64,000 nt of DNA from Acidimicrobiaceae bacterium (GCA_009845995.1 VXYK01000055.1:39421-103420); one strand, 5' to 3'. Positions 1 through 9,321 are shown, counted from the stretch's first letter. Made by a program: numbers and translations. The notes: generated from the sequence alone by a model not told the origin.

Positions 1-104
1 GGGGGATCCGGCGGCCCGAGCGGCCCGGTGAGCGCAGCGAACAAGAGCGGGGGATCCGGCGGCCCGAGCGGCCCGGTGAGCGCAGCGAACAAGAGCGGGG
101 GATA
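1..104. repeat. 48-bp tandem repeat, two copies plus a partial third
   Basis: Positions 1-48 and 49-96 are identical 48-bp units, and a third copy begins at 97 and diverges after about 7 bases. Each unit is very GC rich and carries the core GCGCAGCGAACAAGAGCG. The first copy touches the window edge, so the array may extend further upstream. A degenerate form of the same element occurs at 49729-49794. It lies directly upstream of holA. I see no coding role for it. Confidence 0.9.
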
Positions 105-112
105 GCGCGCAG

Positions 113-1159
113 ATGGCTGTTCGGCTCATACTCGGCGACGACCCAGTTCTCGTGGGAGAAGCGGTGAGCAAAGCCGTTGACGAGTTGATCGGCGAGGGCG
201 ACCGTTCGCTGATGCTCGAAACACTCACCGAAGCTGAATACCGCACCGAGGAAGGCACCTTCGAACCAGCCCGCCTGATCGACGCAGCCCGAACGCCACC
301 GTTCTTGACCGACAAACGTGTGGTGGTCGGTCGCCACGCGAGCCGTTGGGCACGTCCCGAACATCTCAGTGCAATAACCGAGTTGCTGGGCGAGCCGCTC
401 GATTCAACGGACCTGGTGATCGTGTGGGAGCGCGGCGTCGATCCCAAAGTAGACAGGATGCCGTCGCTTCCCAAGGCATTGAAGGAGGCCGTGGAGGTAG
501 CGGGAGGCACCGTCCAACAGACTTCGGTGCCGAGAGGCAAGGGCGCGTCGGCATGGCTGCGAGAGCACCTGGGTTCCTCGACGCTCGAGTTTGATCGGAC
601 CGCTGTCGCGGCCATCGAAACCCTCATCGGAGAAGACCGGGGCCGTGTCGTCGGACTGTTGCGAACACTTGAAGGCGCACTCGGTCCAGATGCGACCGTC
701 ACCAGCGACGATGTGGCCGTATACGGCGGAGACAATCTCGGTTCAGCGGTGACGTGGACTCTCGACGACGCCATCGACAAAGGCGATATAGCGGCCGCAC
801 TGAAAGTGCTGACCCGACTCATCGAATACGACGGAACTCTGAGCGAACGAAATGGAGCGGCATTTCGGTTGCTGGGAATGTTGCACAGGCGATATGCGAA
901 CATGCTCCGCCTCGACGGCGCCGGTGTCTTCAACGAAGCCGAGGCAGCAAAGCTGTTGGGAATGAAAGGTTCAACGTTCCCCGCCAAGAAGGCGATGCAG
1001 CAGAGCCGCAGCCTCGGGACGTTCAAGCTGGCACGGGCCATCGAGTTGTTGGCGACCGCCGACCTGCAACTTCGGGGCACAGTCGACTGGCCACCCGAGT
1101 TGGTGATGGAGGTACTAGTAGCCCGGCTGAGCAACCTCAGCCATCGCTCTAACCGTTGA
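113..1159 (+). CDS. holA: DNA polymerase III subunit delta
   Basis: Clamp-loader subunit delta, which opens the beta sliding clamp during loading at the replication fork. The 348-residue length and the N-terminal AAA+-like segment (LILGDDPVLVGEAV), followed by the helical C-terminal half (FRLLGMLHRRYANMLRL, AARTPPFLTDKRVVV earlier), fit the HolA family. Delta does not need a functional Walker A motif and none is visible. The ATG at 113 follows the repeat array and has no clear Shine-Dalgarno sequence. The 3' end overlaps the convergent rpsT gene by 11 bp. holA next to rpsT and lepA is a common actinobacterial arrangement. Confidence 0.93.
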   Translation: MAVRLILGDDPVLVGEAVSKAVDELIGEGDRSLMLETLTEAEYRTEEGTFEPARLIDAARTPPFLTDKRVVVGRHASRWARPEHLSAITELLGEPLDSTDLVIVWERGVDPKVDRMPSLPKALKEAVEVAGGTVQQTSVPRGKGASAWLREHLGSSTLEFDRTAVAAIETLIGEDRGRVVGLLRTLEGALGPDATVTSDDVAVYGGDNLGSAVTWTLDDAIDKGDIAAALKVLTRLIEYDGTLSERNGAAFRLLGMLHRRYANMLRLDGAGVFNEAEAAKLLGMKGSTFPAKKAMQQSRSLGTFKLARAIELLATADLQLRGTVDWPPELVMEVLVARLSNLSHRSNR

Positions 1160-1403
1160 GTTTGCGAACCAGGCGGCTCTTGTTGCGGGCCGCGGTGTTC
1201 TTGTGGATCACGCCCTTCTGGGCAGCCTTGTCGATTCGCTGGACAGCCAGCCGGACCGCTTCCTCAGAATCGGGAGCATCATCGTCGATGGCGTCGAGCG
1301 CCGTGCGAGTGCGGGTGTTGATCTCAGAACGGACGCTGCGGTTGCGCTGATTGCGCTTCAGGTTCTGACGGTTGCGCTTAATTTGCGACTTGATATTTGC
1401 CAC
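1149..1403 (-). CDS. rpsT: 30S ribosomal protein S20
   Basis: Small-subunit ribosomal protein that binds 16S rRNA. The open frame extends upstream to 1469, but the family N-terminus [13 protein letters not shown] begins at the GTG at 1401-1403, giving 84 residues, normal for S20. An AGGT-containing stretch lies just upstream of that GTG. The protein is highly basic ([19 protein letters not shown]) with the typical C-terminal [17 protein letters not shown]. It is convergent with holA, overlapping it by 11 bp, and divergent from lepA. Confidence 0.96.
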   Translation of the reverse strand: MANIKSQIKRNRQNLKRNQRNRSVRSEINTRTRTALDAIDDDAPDSEEAVRLAVQRIDKAAQKGVIHKNTAARNKSRLVRKLNG

Positions 1404-1495
1404 GGTTACCTGCTGGTGATCACGATTGGACGACGGGCCAGCGTATCGGGTGCAGGCACTGGATCGCACCCGCTCGCAGATATCGTCGTCAGCAG

Positions 1496-3280
1496 ATGGA
1501 CCTTGAGCGCATACGTAACACGTCGATCATCGCCCACATTGATCATGGCAAGTCAACCCTCGCCGATCGGTTGTTGGAACTCACCGGCGCTGTCGACATC
1601 AGAGACATGCGCGCCCAGTACCTCGACTCCATGGAACTCGAACGGGAGCGGGGCATCACCATCAAGCTTCAATCGGTCCGCCTCGAATGGAACGACCATG
1701 TCATCAACCTCATCGATACACCCGGCCATGTCGATTTCGGTTACGAGGTAAGTCGATCACTGGCCGCTTGCGAAAGCGTGATCCTAGTGGTCGACGCGGC
1801 GCAGGGGATCGAGGCCCAGACTCTGGCGAACTGCTATCTGGCGATGGAGAACGACATGGAAATTGTCGCTTGTCTCAACAAGATCGACCTCCCCGCGGCC
1901 GAACCCGACAAGTACGCCGCGGAAATAGAGCAGGTCCTTGGTATCCCGGCCGACAATGTCCTGCGCATCTCTGCCAAGACCGGCGAGGGGGTCGCAGAAC
2001 TTCTCGACGCGGTCGTGGCGACCACTCCCTGCCCGCAAGGCAACCCCACCGACCCGCTGCAAGCGCTGATATTCGACTCGCACTTCGATCAGTACCGCGG
2101 TGTGGTGTCTTCGGTGCGGGTAGTCAACGGAGTCATGTCGTCTGAGTCCAAGCTGCGGTTCATGCATGCCCAGACAACACATGATCCCGACGAAATAGGC
2201 GTGCGCACACCAGAGAATCAACCTGTTGACGAACTCGGCCCGGGGGAGACCGGCTATCTCATCGCCGGCATAAAAGATGTGGGAGAAGCTAGATCGGGAG
2301 AGACGGTCACCACCGACAAGAACCCGGCCGCTGAACCGCTCGACGGCTATGCGGAACCCAAGCCGATGGTCTTCTCAGGGCTGTATCCGATTGAAGGAGA
2401 CGAGTTCACCGATCTTCGAGAAGCCCTTGAGAAACTGCGGCTCAACGACTCGAGTTTCACCTACGAGCCCGAGACGTCCGGTGCTCTCGGATTCGGGTTC
2501 CGTTGCGGATTTCTCGGCCTGCTGCACATGGAGATAGTCCGCGAGCGGCTCGAACGGGAATTCGGGCTCTCGCTGATCTCCACTGCGCCGTCGGTCCAGT
2601 ACCGGGTCACCCGCAACGACCAACGCACCGCCGTGGTGTCAAACCCGTCTGACCTGCCACCGGCAGGCGAGATCACCTCCATCGCCGAGCCCTACTTGAA
2701 AGTCAGTGTGCTCGCACCGTCGCAGTACACAGGAACCGTCATGGACCTGTGCCAAGGTCGACGAGGCAAGATGTTGAAGATGGAGTACCTGTCGCCTGAG
2801 CGTGTCGAGATCAGCTATCGGTTGCCCCTCGCCGAGGTCGTGATCGACTTCTTCGATCAACTCAAGAGTCGCACGCAGGGTTATGCCAGCCTCGACTATG
2901 AACCCGACGGCTACGAGGTCAACAGCCTCGTCCGGGTCGATGTTCTGCTTCACGGCGAAGCGGTCGATGCTTTCAGCACCATCGTCCACAAAGATGACGC
3001 ATACGGATACGGCAAGAAGATGGCCGAAAAACTCAAAGAGCTGATTCCCCGCCAGCAATTCGAGGTGCCGATCCAGGCTGCGATCGGGGGAAAGATCATC
3101 GCCCGCTGCACTGTGCGCGCCTATCGCAAGGATGTGACCGCCAAACTCTACGGCGGTGATGTCACCCGCAAGAACAAACTGCTCCAGAAGCAGAAACGCG
3201 GGAAGAAACGCATGAAGTCGATCGGCAGAGTCGACATTCCCCAAGAAGCGTTCATCTCTGCGTTGCAACTGCACGACTGA
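1496..3280 (+). CDS. lepA: Elongation factor 4 (LepA GTPase)
   Basis: Ribosome-associated translational GTPase that remodels or back-translocates stalled ribosomes. The start chosen is ATG 1496, which gives [20 protein letters not shown], the standard LepA N-terminus; the frame stays open to 1397 but that extension is unlike the family. At 594 residues it matches the usual length of about 600. Visible are the P-loop AHIDHGKST, the switch region [20 protein letters not shown] and the LepA-specific C-terminal domain ending [16 protein letters not shown]. No clear Shine-Dalgarno precedes the ATG. It is divergent from rpsT. Confidence 0.97.
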   Translation: MDLERIRNTSIIAHIDHGKSTLADRLLELTGAVDIRDMRAQYLDSMELERERGITIKLQSVRLEWNDHVINLIDTPGHVDFGYEVSRSLAACESVILVVDAAQGIEAQTLANCYLAMENDMEIVACLNKIDLPAAEPDKYAAEIEQVLGIPADNVLRISAKTGEGVAELLDAVVATTPCPQGNPTDPLQALIFDSHFDQYRGVVSSVRVVNGVMSSESKLRFMHAQTTHDPDEIGVRTPENQPVDELGPGETGYLIAGIKDVGEARSGETVTTDKNPAAEPLDGYAEPKPMVFSGLYPIEGDEFTDLREALEKLRLNDSSFTYEPETSGALGFGFRCGFLGLLHMEIVRERLEREFGLSLISTAPSVQYRVTRNDQRTAVVSNPSDLPPAGEITSIAEPYLKVSVLAPSQYTGTVMDLCQGRRGKMLKMEYLSPERVEISYRLPLAEVVIDFFDQLKSRTQGYASLDYEPDGYEVNSLVRVDVLLHGEAVDAFSTIVHKDDAYGYGKKMAEKLKELIPRQQFEVPIQAAIGGKIIARCTVRAYRKDVTAKLYGGDVTRKNKLLQKQKRGKKRMKSIGRVDIPQEAFISALQLHD

Positions 3281-3324
3281 AGAGGCACGACTGAATGGTC
3301 TGATGTCCAGACCTCGGCAACCGG

Positions 3325-3337
3325 TACAATCGCATTG
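3325..3337 (+). promoter_or_regulatory. Candidate leaderless promoter of hrcA
   Basis: TACAAT at 3325-3330 is a strong -10 box. It ends 7 nt before the ATG at 3338, so transcription would begin at or next to the start codon, as in actinobacterial leaderless mRNAs. No CIRCE inverted repeat is visible in this interval. Confidence 0.55.
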
Positions 3338-4345
3338 ATGATTGACGATCGGCGCATGTTGTTCGACAACCGCAAGGCAGCGATCCTCTCAGCCGTTGTC
3401 CAGCAGTACATCGAAACGGCCCAGCCGGTGGGTTCGAGCCGTGTGTCCAACGCTCCAGGAGTGGCCGTATCGCCGGCGACGGTGCGACACGACATGGCAG
3501 TGCTCGAGGAGCAGGGCTATCTCACCCAACCACACACCAGCGCAGGACGGATTCCGACCGACAAGGGCTACAGGTTCTTCGTAGACGCCCTGCGCAAGCG
3601 TGAACCCTCGTTGGTGGCAGCCGATCGTGGAATGGTCCGACAGTTCTTTGCCGATGCACACGGCGAACTCGAATCTGTCCTCGCCCGCACCTCAGATCTA
3701 CTTATTTCACTCACGGACTGCGCGGCCGTGGTGGTCGGCCCCAACGTCGACATCGCCCGAGTGCGATCAACCCAACTGGTCGATCTTGCTTCGCATGTGG
3801 TGATGGTCGTCGCGGTGATGTCCAACGGCGTGATCGAGAAGCGGACCGTTGAGGTAGCCACCGAACTCACACCGGAGATAGTTCAAGACGCAGGTCGCAG
3901 GTTGGCCGAAACAGTCGTCGGCAAGTCTTTGGCGGAGATCCAGACCCAGGCGATCGACGACGACCCGCTCCTCAACGCCGCGGTCGAGGCGCTGCGCGCA
4001 GCGAGCCACACCGCGGAGATCGTTGTTGGAGGAGCATCGCGGGTAGCCGCGGCGTTCGACGCGGTCGACCAGATTCGCGACGTGCTAGCCATCCTCGAAC
4101 AGCAGATCGTGGTTGTCTCACTGATCCGTGACGTGCTTGACCGTGGCATGCGGGTCGCAATCGGTCAGGAGACGGGCGTAGAGCCTCTGGCAGACTGCTC
4201 TCTCGTCGTCGCTCCGTACTCGCTTGAGGGAGAGACGACCGGAATGATCGGCGTGTTGGGTCCGACACGCATGGATTACGAGCAGGCACTCTCAGCAGTA
4301 GCTGTGGTGAGCCGCCGACTTGGTCGCGTGCTGAGCGAGAACTGA
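3338..4345 (+). CDS. hrcA: Heat-inducible transcription repressor HrcA
   Basis: Winged-helix repressor of class I heat-shock genes that normally binds CIRCE operators. The N-terminus (LFDNRKAAILSAVVQQYIETAQPVGSS, then PATVRHDMAVLEEQGYLTQPHTSAGRIPTDKGYRFFVD) is diagnostic. The C-terminal part contains the GAF-like domain and ends in the conserved IGVLGPTRMDYEQALSAV region. ATG 3338 is preferred because of the upstream -10 box; a TTG at 3335 and an ATG at 3356 are alternatives. The stop is one base before dnaJ, so the two are a bicistronic unit. There is no CIRCE upstream, so autoregulation is not supported by the sequence here. Confidence 0.96.
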   Translation: MIDDRRMLFDNRKAAILSAVVQQYIETAQPVGSSRVSNAPGVAVSPATVRHDMAVLEEQGYLTQPHTSAGRIPTDKGYRFFVDALRKREPSLVAADRGMVRQFFADAHGELESVLARTSDLLISLTDCAAVVVGPNVDIARVRSTQLVDLASHVVMVVAVMSNGVIEKRTVEVATELTPEIVQDAGRRLAETVVGKSLAEIQTQAIDDDPLLNAAVEALRAASHTAEIVVGGASRVAAAFDAVDQIRDVLAILEQQIVVVSLIRDVLDRGMRVAIGQETGVEPLADCSLVVAPYSLEGETTGMIGVLGPTRMDYEQALSAVAVVSRRLGRVLSEN

Positions 4346-4346
4346 A

Positions 4347-5447
4347 ATGGCCGACCACTATCAGACTTTGGGAGTTGAACGGGACGCGACGGACGAGGAG
4401 ATCAAGCGCGCCTACAAGAAACTCGCGCGTCAATACCATCCCGACATGAACCCGGGGGACTCATCGGCCGAGACCCGTTTCAAGGAGGTGGCGGCTGCCT
4501 ACGAGGTGCTTGCTGATCGGGACCGCCGAGCCCGCTATGACCGATTCGGCACCGACGCTCCAGGAGCCGGCGATCCCTTCGGCGGAGGTATAGGCGACAT
4601 CTTCGAGGCGTTCTTCGGCGGAACCGGTTTCGGTGGCCAAACGCAGGGGCGAACGGGCCGTCCCCGTGGCGAAGACATCGAGGCGCACATCGATCTTGAT
4701 CTGGAAGATGTCGTGTTCGGCGGGGAACGCGACATCAAGGTGCGCACCGCGGTTCGTTGCGAACCTTGCGACGGGTCCGGTGCAGCGCCGGATACTCGAC
4801 CTGTTGTCTGCGATGAATGCGGCGGAACGGGACAGGTTCGCCGAGTTCGCCAGTCCGTGCTCGGCCAGATGGTAACGGCTTCAGCCTGTCGGACCTGCGG
4901 AGGAGCGGGCGAGAGGATCGAGACGCCGTGCGATGAATGCGGCGGACTCGGGCGAACGATCGAGCAACGAACCTACAAGGTCGAGGTTCCAGTTGGTGTG
5001 GACGATGGGACGACGCTGCGTCTCGGCGGTCGTGGCGCTGTGGGGATGCGCGGTGGAGCCCAAGGCGACCTGTATGTCCATGTCCGGGTGCGCCCGCATC
5101 CGATATTCCACCGCGACGGAGACGATCTGGTTCACGCGTTGTATGTGCCGTTCACTCAGGTCGCGTTGGGAGCCGAACTCTCCTATGAGACTCTCGATGG
5201 GGCCGAGACTCTGGTGATTCCTCGTGGAACCGAGAGCGGCACGGTGTTTCGGTTCCGCAATCGCGGTGTGCCTCATGTTCAGGGTAGGGGGCGCGGTGAT
5301 CTGCGGGTTGAAATCGTCGTTGACGTACCCGATGAACTGGACGAAGAGCAGGAGAACTTGCTGCGCGAGCTGGCCGAGGCACGCGGCGAAGAGGTCGCAG
5401 AACCTGGTCAGGGCTTGTTTTCACGAATCAAGTCGGCCTTCACATGA
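4347..5447 (+). CDS. dnaJ: Chaperone DnaJ (Hsp40)
   Basis: Co-chaperone that delivers clients to DnaK and stimulates its ATPase. An N-terminal J domain (residues 1-70) carries the HPD motif in ARQYHPDMNPG. A Gly/Phe-rich segment follows, then four CxxCxGxG zinc motifs (CEPCDGSG, CDECGGTG, CRTCGGAG, CDECGGLG) and the C-terminal substrate-binding domains. The length of 366 residues is normal for type I DnaJ. It starts one base after the hrcA stop, so it is probably translationally coupled to it. Confidence 0.97.
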   Translation: MADHYQTLGVERDATDEEIKRAYKKLARQYHPDMNPGDSSAETRFKEVAAAYEVLADRDRRARYDRFGTDAPGAGDPFGGGIGDIFEAFFGGTGFGGQTQGRTGRPRGEDIEAHIDLDLEDVVFGGERDIKVRTAVRCEPCDGSGAAPDTRPVVCDECGGTGQVRRVRQSVLGQMVTASACRTCGGAGERIETPCDECGGLGRTIEQRTYKVEVPVGVDDGTTLRLGGRGAVGMRGGAQGDLYVHVRVRPHPIFHRDGDDLVHALYVPFTQVALGAELSYETLDGAETLVIPRGTESGTVFRFRNRGVPHVQGRGRGDLRVEIVVDVPDELDEEQENLLRELAEARGEEVAEPGQGLFSRIKSAFT

Positions 5448-5476
5448 TCTTCGAGCACGCTGGTAGGTGAAGACGA

Positions 5477-5911
5477 GTGCCAGAGCCGAAGTCGACCGGT
5501 GACTCCACGACCGCTGGTTACAACAGGCGCGTGGGGGAGACGCTGAGGGCCACTCGGCGGCACAAGAAGATGTCGCTGCAGGAAGTCGAGGGATTGTCGA
5601 ACCAGGAGTTCAAGGCGTCGGTTCTCGGGGCATATGAGCGCGGCGAACGCGCCATCTCAGTTCCGCGCCTGTGGAGATTGGCTCGCTTCTATGGTGTGGA
5701 GACGACACAGCTCCTTCCGCTCGATGAATCCGCGCTCGCCGCAGGTCGCGGATCAGACGCCGCCGACCCGGTGTTGGGTGACCTGGTCGAGAAACTGGAC
5801 TTGTCAGACTCTGAAGCTCAAACCCTCAAACGGGTCCTGTCGACGATTGCGGCTGCACTGGAGGCAGAGTCAGGACCGTCCCCGGATGAATCAAATCAGG
5901 GTTCCCGTTGA
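5477..5911 (+). CDS. BldD-like XRE-family transcriptional regulator
   Basis: Helix-turn-helix DNA-binding protein of 144 residues. The HTH region (residues about 18-80: LRATRRHKKMSLQEVEGLS, then VLGAYERGERAISVPRLWRL and ARFYGVETTQLLPLD) closely follows the pattern of the actinobacterial developmental regulator BldD (known pattern: GSYERGDRAVTVQRLAELADFYGV). The C-terminal half (LVEKLDLSDSEAQTLKRVLSTIAAAL) is helical and may dimerise. The GTG start at 5477 is preceded by AGGTGA at 5465-5470, spaced 6 nt. It lies 29 nt after dnaJ, and its 3' end overlaps the convergent LysM-like gene by 86 bp. Whether it binds c-di-GMP like BldD cannot be judged here. Confidence 0.85.
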   Translation: MPEPKSTGDSTTAGYNRRVGETLRATRRHKKMSLQEVEGLSNQEFKASVLGAYERGERAISVPRLWRLARFYGVETTQLLPLDESALAAGRGSDAADPVLGDLVEKLDLSDSEAQTLKRVLSTIAAALEAESGPSPDESNQGSR

Positions 5912-6653
5912 GGATTTCGCGGTTGGTTTCGATGAGTAGTCGCCAGTAGGCGACCACTGCGGTCGGTTCAGCGTCGTAGCCCTGATCGCGCAGGGTTTTC
6001 ATTGCGATTTTCCAAAGGTGGTCTCCTTCGTTGACAGTCCAACTCTGCGAACTCGAAGCTCTGGAGGAGTCGCCTTGATGGGTGCCGGAAGTAGATTCGA
6101 CGAGTCTGGAAGCGGTCGTGTCCGAGTGGGGCAACATTGTGGTCGCGTGCGTGGGCTTCTCCGACTGCTGAGCCGTTGGTGGACCGACTTCCAGGGGACC
6201 GAGATCCGTCAGCACAGGTGTGAATCTGGCCGGCTCGACCTGTGGTCCCAGATCCTCCAGAACCACGCGGGCATCGACGCTTTGTGTGCTGGCGGCTGCG
6301 ACCGTGGGAGCGGCGAGCGCGACGGTGACAACGCTTGCGGCGAGGAGTTCCCTGAAGGAATTCGGTGTAATGCGACGCCAGACGCCCTGCAGCAGGCCGC
6401 TTGGACGGAGCGCCGCGAGCAAACCGGCTGTGCCTATGAAAATGCCCCAGCCGGCGAATGTGATGCCAACGATACGCAGCAGGGTTATCGACGCGGCCGC
6501 TGTGCCGTGTCTTTCCCACCAGTCGGCGAATGCACCTGGGCCTGTCGAAGGCCAGGGCGTCGAACTGTCGAGTTCGATCAGGAAGGCAGCGCAGCATAGT
6601 GACAGCAGCACCAGCGCGGCACAACGCAGAGGGTCAGGACGATGAGTGTTCAT
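5826..6653 (-). CDS. LysM-like domain membrane protein
   Basis: A 275-residue protein with three hydrophobic segments (ALVLLSLCCAAFLIEL; LLRIVGITFAGWGIFIGTAGLLAAL; LLAASVVTVALAAPTVAA). A Ser/Thr/Pro-rich stretch follows, and then a C-terminal LysM-like domain (WTVNEGDHLWKIAMKTL, NREILNGNPDLIHPGTVLTLP). LysM domains bind peptidoglycan or chitin-type glycans, so the C-terminus is likely extracytoplasmic. The start at 6653 is chosen because its ATG overlaps the TGA of the upstream pseudokinase gene (ATGA). The frame is open to 6713, but that would overlap the upstream gene by 64 bp. The 3' end overlaps the convergent BldD-like gene by 86 bp. Confidence 0.75.
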   Translation of the reverse strand: MNTHRPDPLRCAALVLLSLCCAAFLIELDSSTPWPSTGPGAFADWWERHGTAAASITLLRIVGITFAGWGIFIGTAGLLAALRPSGLLQGVWRRITPNSFRELLAASVVTVALAAPTVAAASTQSVDARVVLEDLGPQVEPARFTPVLTDLGPLEVGPPTAQQSEKPTHATTMLPHSDTTASRLVESTSGTHQGDSSRASSSQSWTVNEGDHLWKIAMKTLRDQGYDAEPTAVVAYWRLLIETNREILNGNPDLIHPGTVLTLPPVQPQSSTGPV

Positions 6654-7780
6654 AAAGACTCCGAATCTATGAGTGTTGATCCACCGGCGTGGATTACCCG
6701 AAGGTGATCGCAACCGTCGATTGGGTCGTTGCGAAGGTCGACGGCTCCCTCTATAACGGTCACGTAGTCGGCCTCAAGGCGTTCCGACGGCGCAGGCCAA
6801 GTTGCGAACACTGCGACCAGCCCGGTGCTCGGTTGAAGCAGCGCCATCGTTACCTCTCCGTCGCACGTCCAGTCACCGAGAATCGCGACATCGCCCAACT
6901 GTCCAACCCCGTAGCGGCGGCCCTGATGGGTGATGATCAGGGGATCCTCGTTGACGGCACCGCTTCGACTCTCAGCCAGTTCGGTGGTGTCCGGGGACAA
7001 GACGGCGGCGGGGTTGGTGCTGGTAGGCACTGGGTCGACGGGCACTGGGTCGACGGGCACTGGGTCGGCTTGAACCGCGCTGAGCGCAAGGGTGGTGTCG
7101 GTGGAACCCCCGGGTTTGAACAGCAACCAACCCAACACAGCCAGCCCAATCACAGCAATAGCTGCCGCCGAAACCCGTCTAGAAGGAACCGGTGGCGCAG
7201 TACGCCCGTGTCGGGCCGCACGCCTGTGGGGACCGCCGTGCATACGATCGAGTTCTGCAGTGAGATCGCTGGCCGTCACCGAACCGCGCTCCGCGCGTCG
7301 CGCCAGAGCTTCAAGCTGGCGACGCTCCTTTTCTTCGCAAGCCGCAGCAAGATGATCTATCAGACCAGCGAAACCTGCCAGATCACGTGCACAACCCGCT
7401 TCGCTCGACGCGGCAGCGTCGGCCAGCCCGCACAGGACCGGTCGCTTGTCTGGTGCCACCAGGACATGCTCAGGACACAGCGCACCGTGGACGGTTCCGA
7501 GGTCGTGGAGGTCAGCGACGATTGATGCGGCCGAGGCCAGCGCTTCGAGAGACTCGGCGGGCGTGTTGGGCGGCTGTGTTGCCCAGGAGTCAGGACCCAC
7601 AAATGCCAGGTACAACTCGACAGGGTGTCCCTCGACGAAATCGACAAACTGCACGACTCCGGGGTGTTCCAAGCGCCTCAGCAGTTGCGCCTCGTGGCGA
7701 ATCCGATCCGAGTCTTCTGGACGTGCGGTTTTGCAAGCCAACAGGTTCCCGTTTCTTCGGGTAACCGTTATGCCTGCCAT
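6650..7780 (-). CDS. Membrane-anchored pseudokinase
   Basis: A 376-residue protein with a degenerate Ser/Thr kinase fold, one membrane span and an extracytoplasmic tail. Kept are the beta-3 lysine (LLACK17) and the alpha-C glutamate (HE30AQLLRRL). Lost are the catalytic Asp (HRD is HGA at 98-100) and the metal-binding Asp (DFG is LCG at 116-118). There is no glycine-rich loop, so phosphotransfer is unlikely. After a basic stretch the span AAAIAVIGLAVLGWLLF leads into an external part with the repeat VPVDPVPVDPVP and a folded tail containing a possible Cys pair. ATG 7780 is preferred over 7807 or a TTG at 7816. It overlaps the LysM-like gene by ATGA, so the pair is probably a functional unit. 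Confidence 0.8.
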   Translation of the reverse strand: MAGITVTRRNGNLLACKTARPEDSDRIRHEAQLLRRLEHPGVVQFVDFVEGHPVELYLAFVGPDSWATQPPNTPAESLEALASAASIVADLHDLGTVHGALCPEHVLVAPDKRPVLCGLADAAASSEAGCARDLAGFAGLIDHLAAACEEKERRQLEALARRAERGSVTASDLTAELDRMHGGPHRRAARHGRTAPPVPSRRVSAAAIAVIGLAVLGWLLFKPGGSTDTTLALSAVQADPVPVDPVPVDPVPTSTNPAAVLSPDTTELAESRSGAVNEDPLIITHQGRRYGVGQLGDVAILGDWTCDGEVTMALLQPSTGLVAVFATWPAPSERLEADYVTVIEGAVDLRNDPIDGCDHLRVIHAGGSTLIDSESL

Positions 7781-7866
7781 GGATATTGATATTACATGAA
7801 AACTCATTAATTGCAACTATAAATCGTAGAGGCCAGTGGAGTGGTAGGGCCGGTAGCCTTGATGTG
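7781..7866. promoter_or_regulatory. AT-rich divergent promoter region (pseudokinase / DUF512 gene)
   Basis: An unusually AT-rich interval between divergent genes. On the minus strand TAATAT (7789-7794) ends 8 nt before the ATG at 7780, the leaderless pattern. On the plus strand TATAAA at 7818-7823 is a good -10 box for the DUF512 gene, but its -35 is not clear. Confidence 0.45.
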
Positions 7867-9321
7867 ATGTCGTCTCCGCGCGTAGTTGCCTTGGAGCCGG
7901 AGTCACCGGCTGAGCAGGCCGGACTCATGGTGGGCGATGAGATCTTGAAGATCGACGGCGAAGCGCCGCGTGATGTCATCCGCTGGCAGATCCTGACCGA
8001 CGACGCCGTAGTGCCACTCAGCGTGCAACGAGAATCACAGCGTGTTGATCTGGTCGTGACGAAACGCCCTGGAGAGCCGCTCGGTGTCGAAGTGCACGCG
8101 GCCGTGTTCGACAGAGTGCAGACATGCGACAACCACTGCGAGTTCTGCTTCATTCATCAGCTGCCTCGGGGAATGCGTCGCTCGCTGTACCTGAAAGACG
8201 ACGACTACAGGCTTTCCTTCCTGTACGGGAACTTCACGACCCTGACACGTTTCTCCGAACTCGATATGGAGCGTGTCATCACCGAGCGTCTGTCACCGCT
8301 CAACGTGTCGATTCACGCCACGGACCCGCAAATCCGCGCTGATATTCTGGGCAATCGTCGGGGTGCGGTGTCGTTGCGGTGGCTTCGGGTGCTTCTGGAT
8401 CACGGGATCGAGGTTCACGGCCAGGTGGTTGTATGTCCTGGCGTGAACGATGGCGACGTACTCGAAGACACTCTCGCGGGCGTGCTTGAACGTTTCTCGG
8501 AGTTGGCGACGATCTGCGTAGTGCCACTGGGCGTGTCCCGTTTCAACAAGCAGAAGCGGATGAGGCCCCACACGATCACAGAAGCGCAGCGGGTCGTCGA
8601 TATTGTCAGCGATTGGCAAGAGATCTTCCTTGGCGTCCTCGGCCGACGCTTGGTGTTCGCGGCCGACGAGTACTACCTGATGGCGGACAGGCCGTTCCCC
8701 GACGCGGACAGCTACGAGGGATTCCCGATGCATGAAGACGGAATCGGTATGGCTCGCACGCTCGAGTCGGAGTTCCAGAATCCGACCACCGAACCGACAC
8801 GCCCCAGATCTGGGTTTTTCGCCTGGGTCGACGGAGCGCCCGCTGACGGATACAGATCGCCCCGCTCGGGTTCACCGGCAACCTCGGTCGGCGCTCCCGA
8901 AGACACCGGGTCCGGCGAGTCCGACGTTTCGATGGCAAGGGCGACGAGAGTGTCGCTCGGTGCGGCCAGGCACGCGCCAGTCGGGGTGCTGACCGGGACG
9001 ATGTCCGCACCAGTGATCGAGTCGTTGACGAACTCGCTGGGCCGCACAGATGTGCGGGTCATCGCAGTGCCCAACAATTACTTCGGCGGCAACATCGGGG
9101 TTACGGGACTGATGGTCGGCGAGGATCTGGAGAGGGTCCTGTCAGGCGAACCAGAAGGTCATCGCTATCTTCTGCCCGATGTGTGCCTGAGTCGGGGAGT
9201 GTTCCTCGACGGCACGTCGCCCCAGGATCTGCCTCGCACCGTTGAAGTTGTTCCGACCGACGGCGCGGCCTTGCGCCACGCCTTGACCCTCGGCGGTCGC
9301 ACAGAGGCGGTCCGGGCGTGA
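7867..9321 (+). CDS. DUF512 PDZ/radical-SAM protein
   Basis: A 484-residue protein. Residues about 1-75 are PDZ-like (EPESPAEQAGLMVGDEILKIDG). A radical-SAM core follows with CDNHCEFCFIHQLP, which holds a CxxxCxFC 4Fe-4S motif, then YLKDDDYRLSFLYGNFTTLT and the DUF512 C-terminal part ending near PNNYFGGNIGVTGLMVG and LPDVCLSRGVFLDG. The biochemical function of the family is not established. ATG 7867 is chosen because the N-terminus then starts at the PDZ domain; the frame is open to 7786. The stop overlaps the der start as GTGA, and linkage to der (engA) is also common in other phyla. Confidence 0.88.
   Translation: MSSPRVVALEPESPAEQAGLMVGDEILKIDGEAPRDVIRWQILTDDAVVPLSVQRESQRVDLVVTKRPGEPLGVEVHAAVFDRVQTCDNHCEFCFIHQLPRGMRRSLYLKDDDYRLSFLYGNFTTLTRFSELDMERVITERLSPLNVSIHATDPQIRADILGNRRGAVSLRWLRVLLDHGIEVHGQVVVCPGVNDGDVLEDTLAGVLERFSELATICVVPLGVSRFNKQKRMRPHTITEAQRVVDIVSDWQEIFLGVLGRRLVFAADEYYLMADRPFPDADSYEGFPMHEDGIGMARTLESEFQNPTTEPTRPRSGFFAWVDGAPADGYRSPRSGSPATSVGAPEDTGSGESDVSMARATRVSLGAARHAPVGVLTGTMSAPVIESLTNSLGRTDVRVIAVPNNYFGGNIGVTGLMVGEDLERVLSGEPEGHRYLLPDVCLSRGVFLDGTSPQDLPRTVEVVPTDGAALRHALTLGGRTEAVRA

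Noticed and set aside
1397..1495. N-terminal extension of lepA to 1397
   Set aside because: The extension runs antisense through the rpsT leader and start and does not resemble LepA. The family N-terminus starts at ATG 1496.
3281..3340. CIRCE operator upstream of hrcA
   Set aside because: I looked for the 9-bp inverted repeat TTAGCACTC-N9-GAGTGCTAA here and upstream of dnaJ and found no recognisable match.
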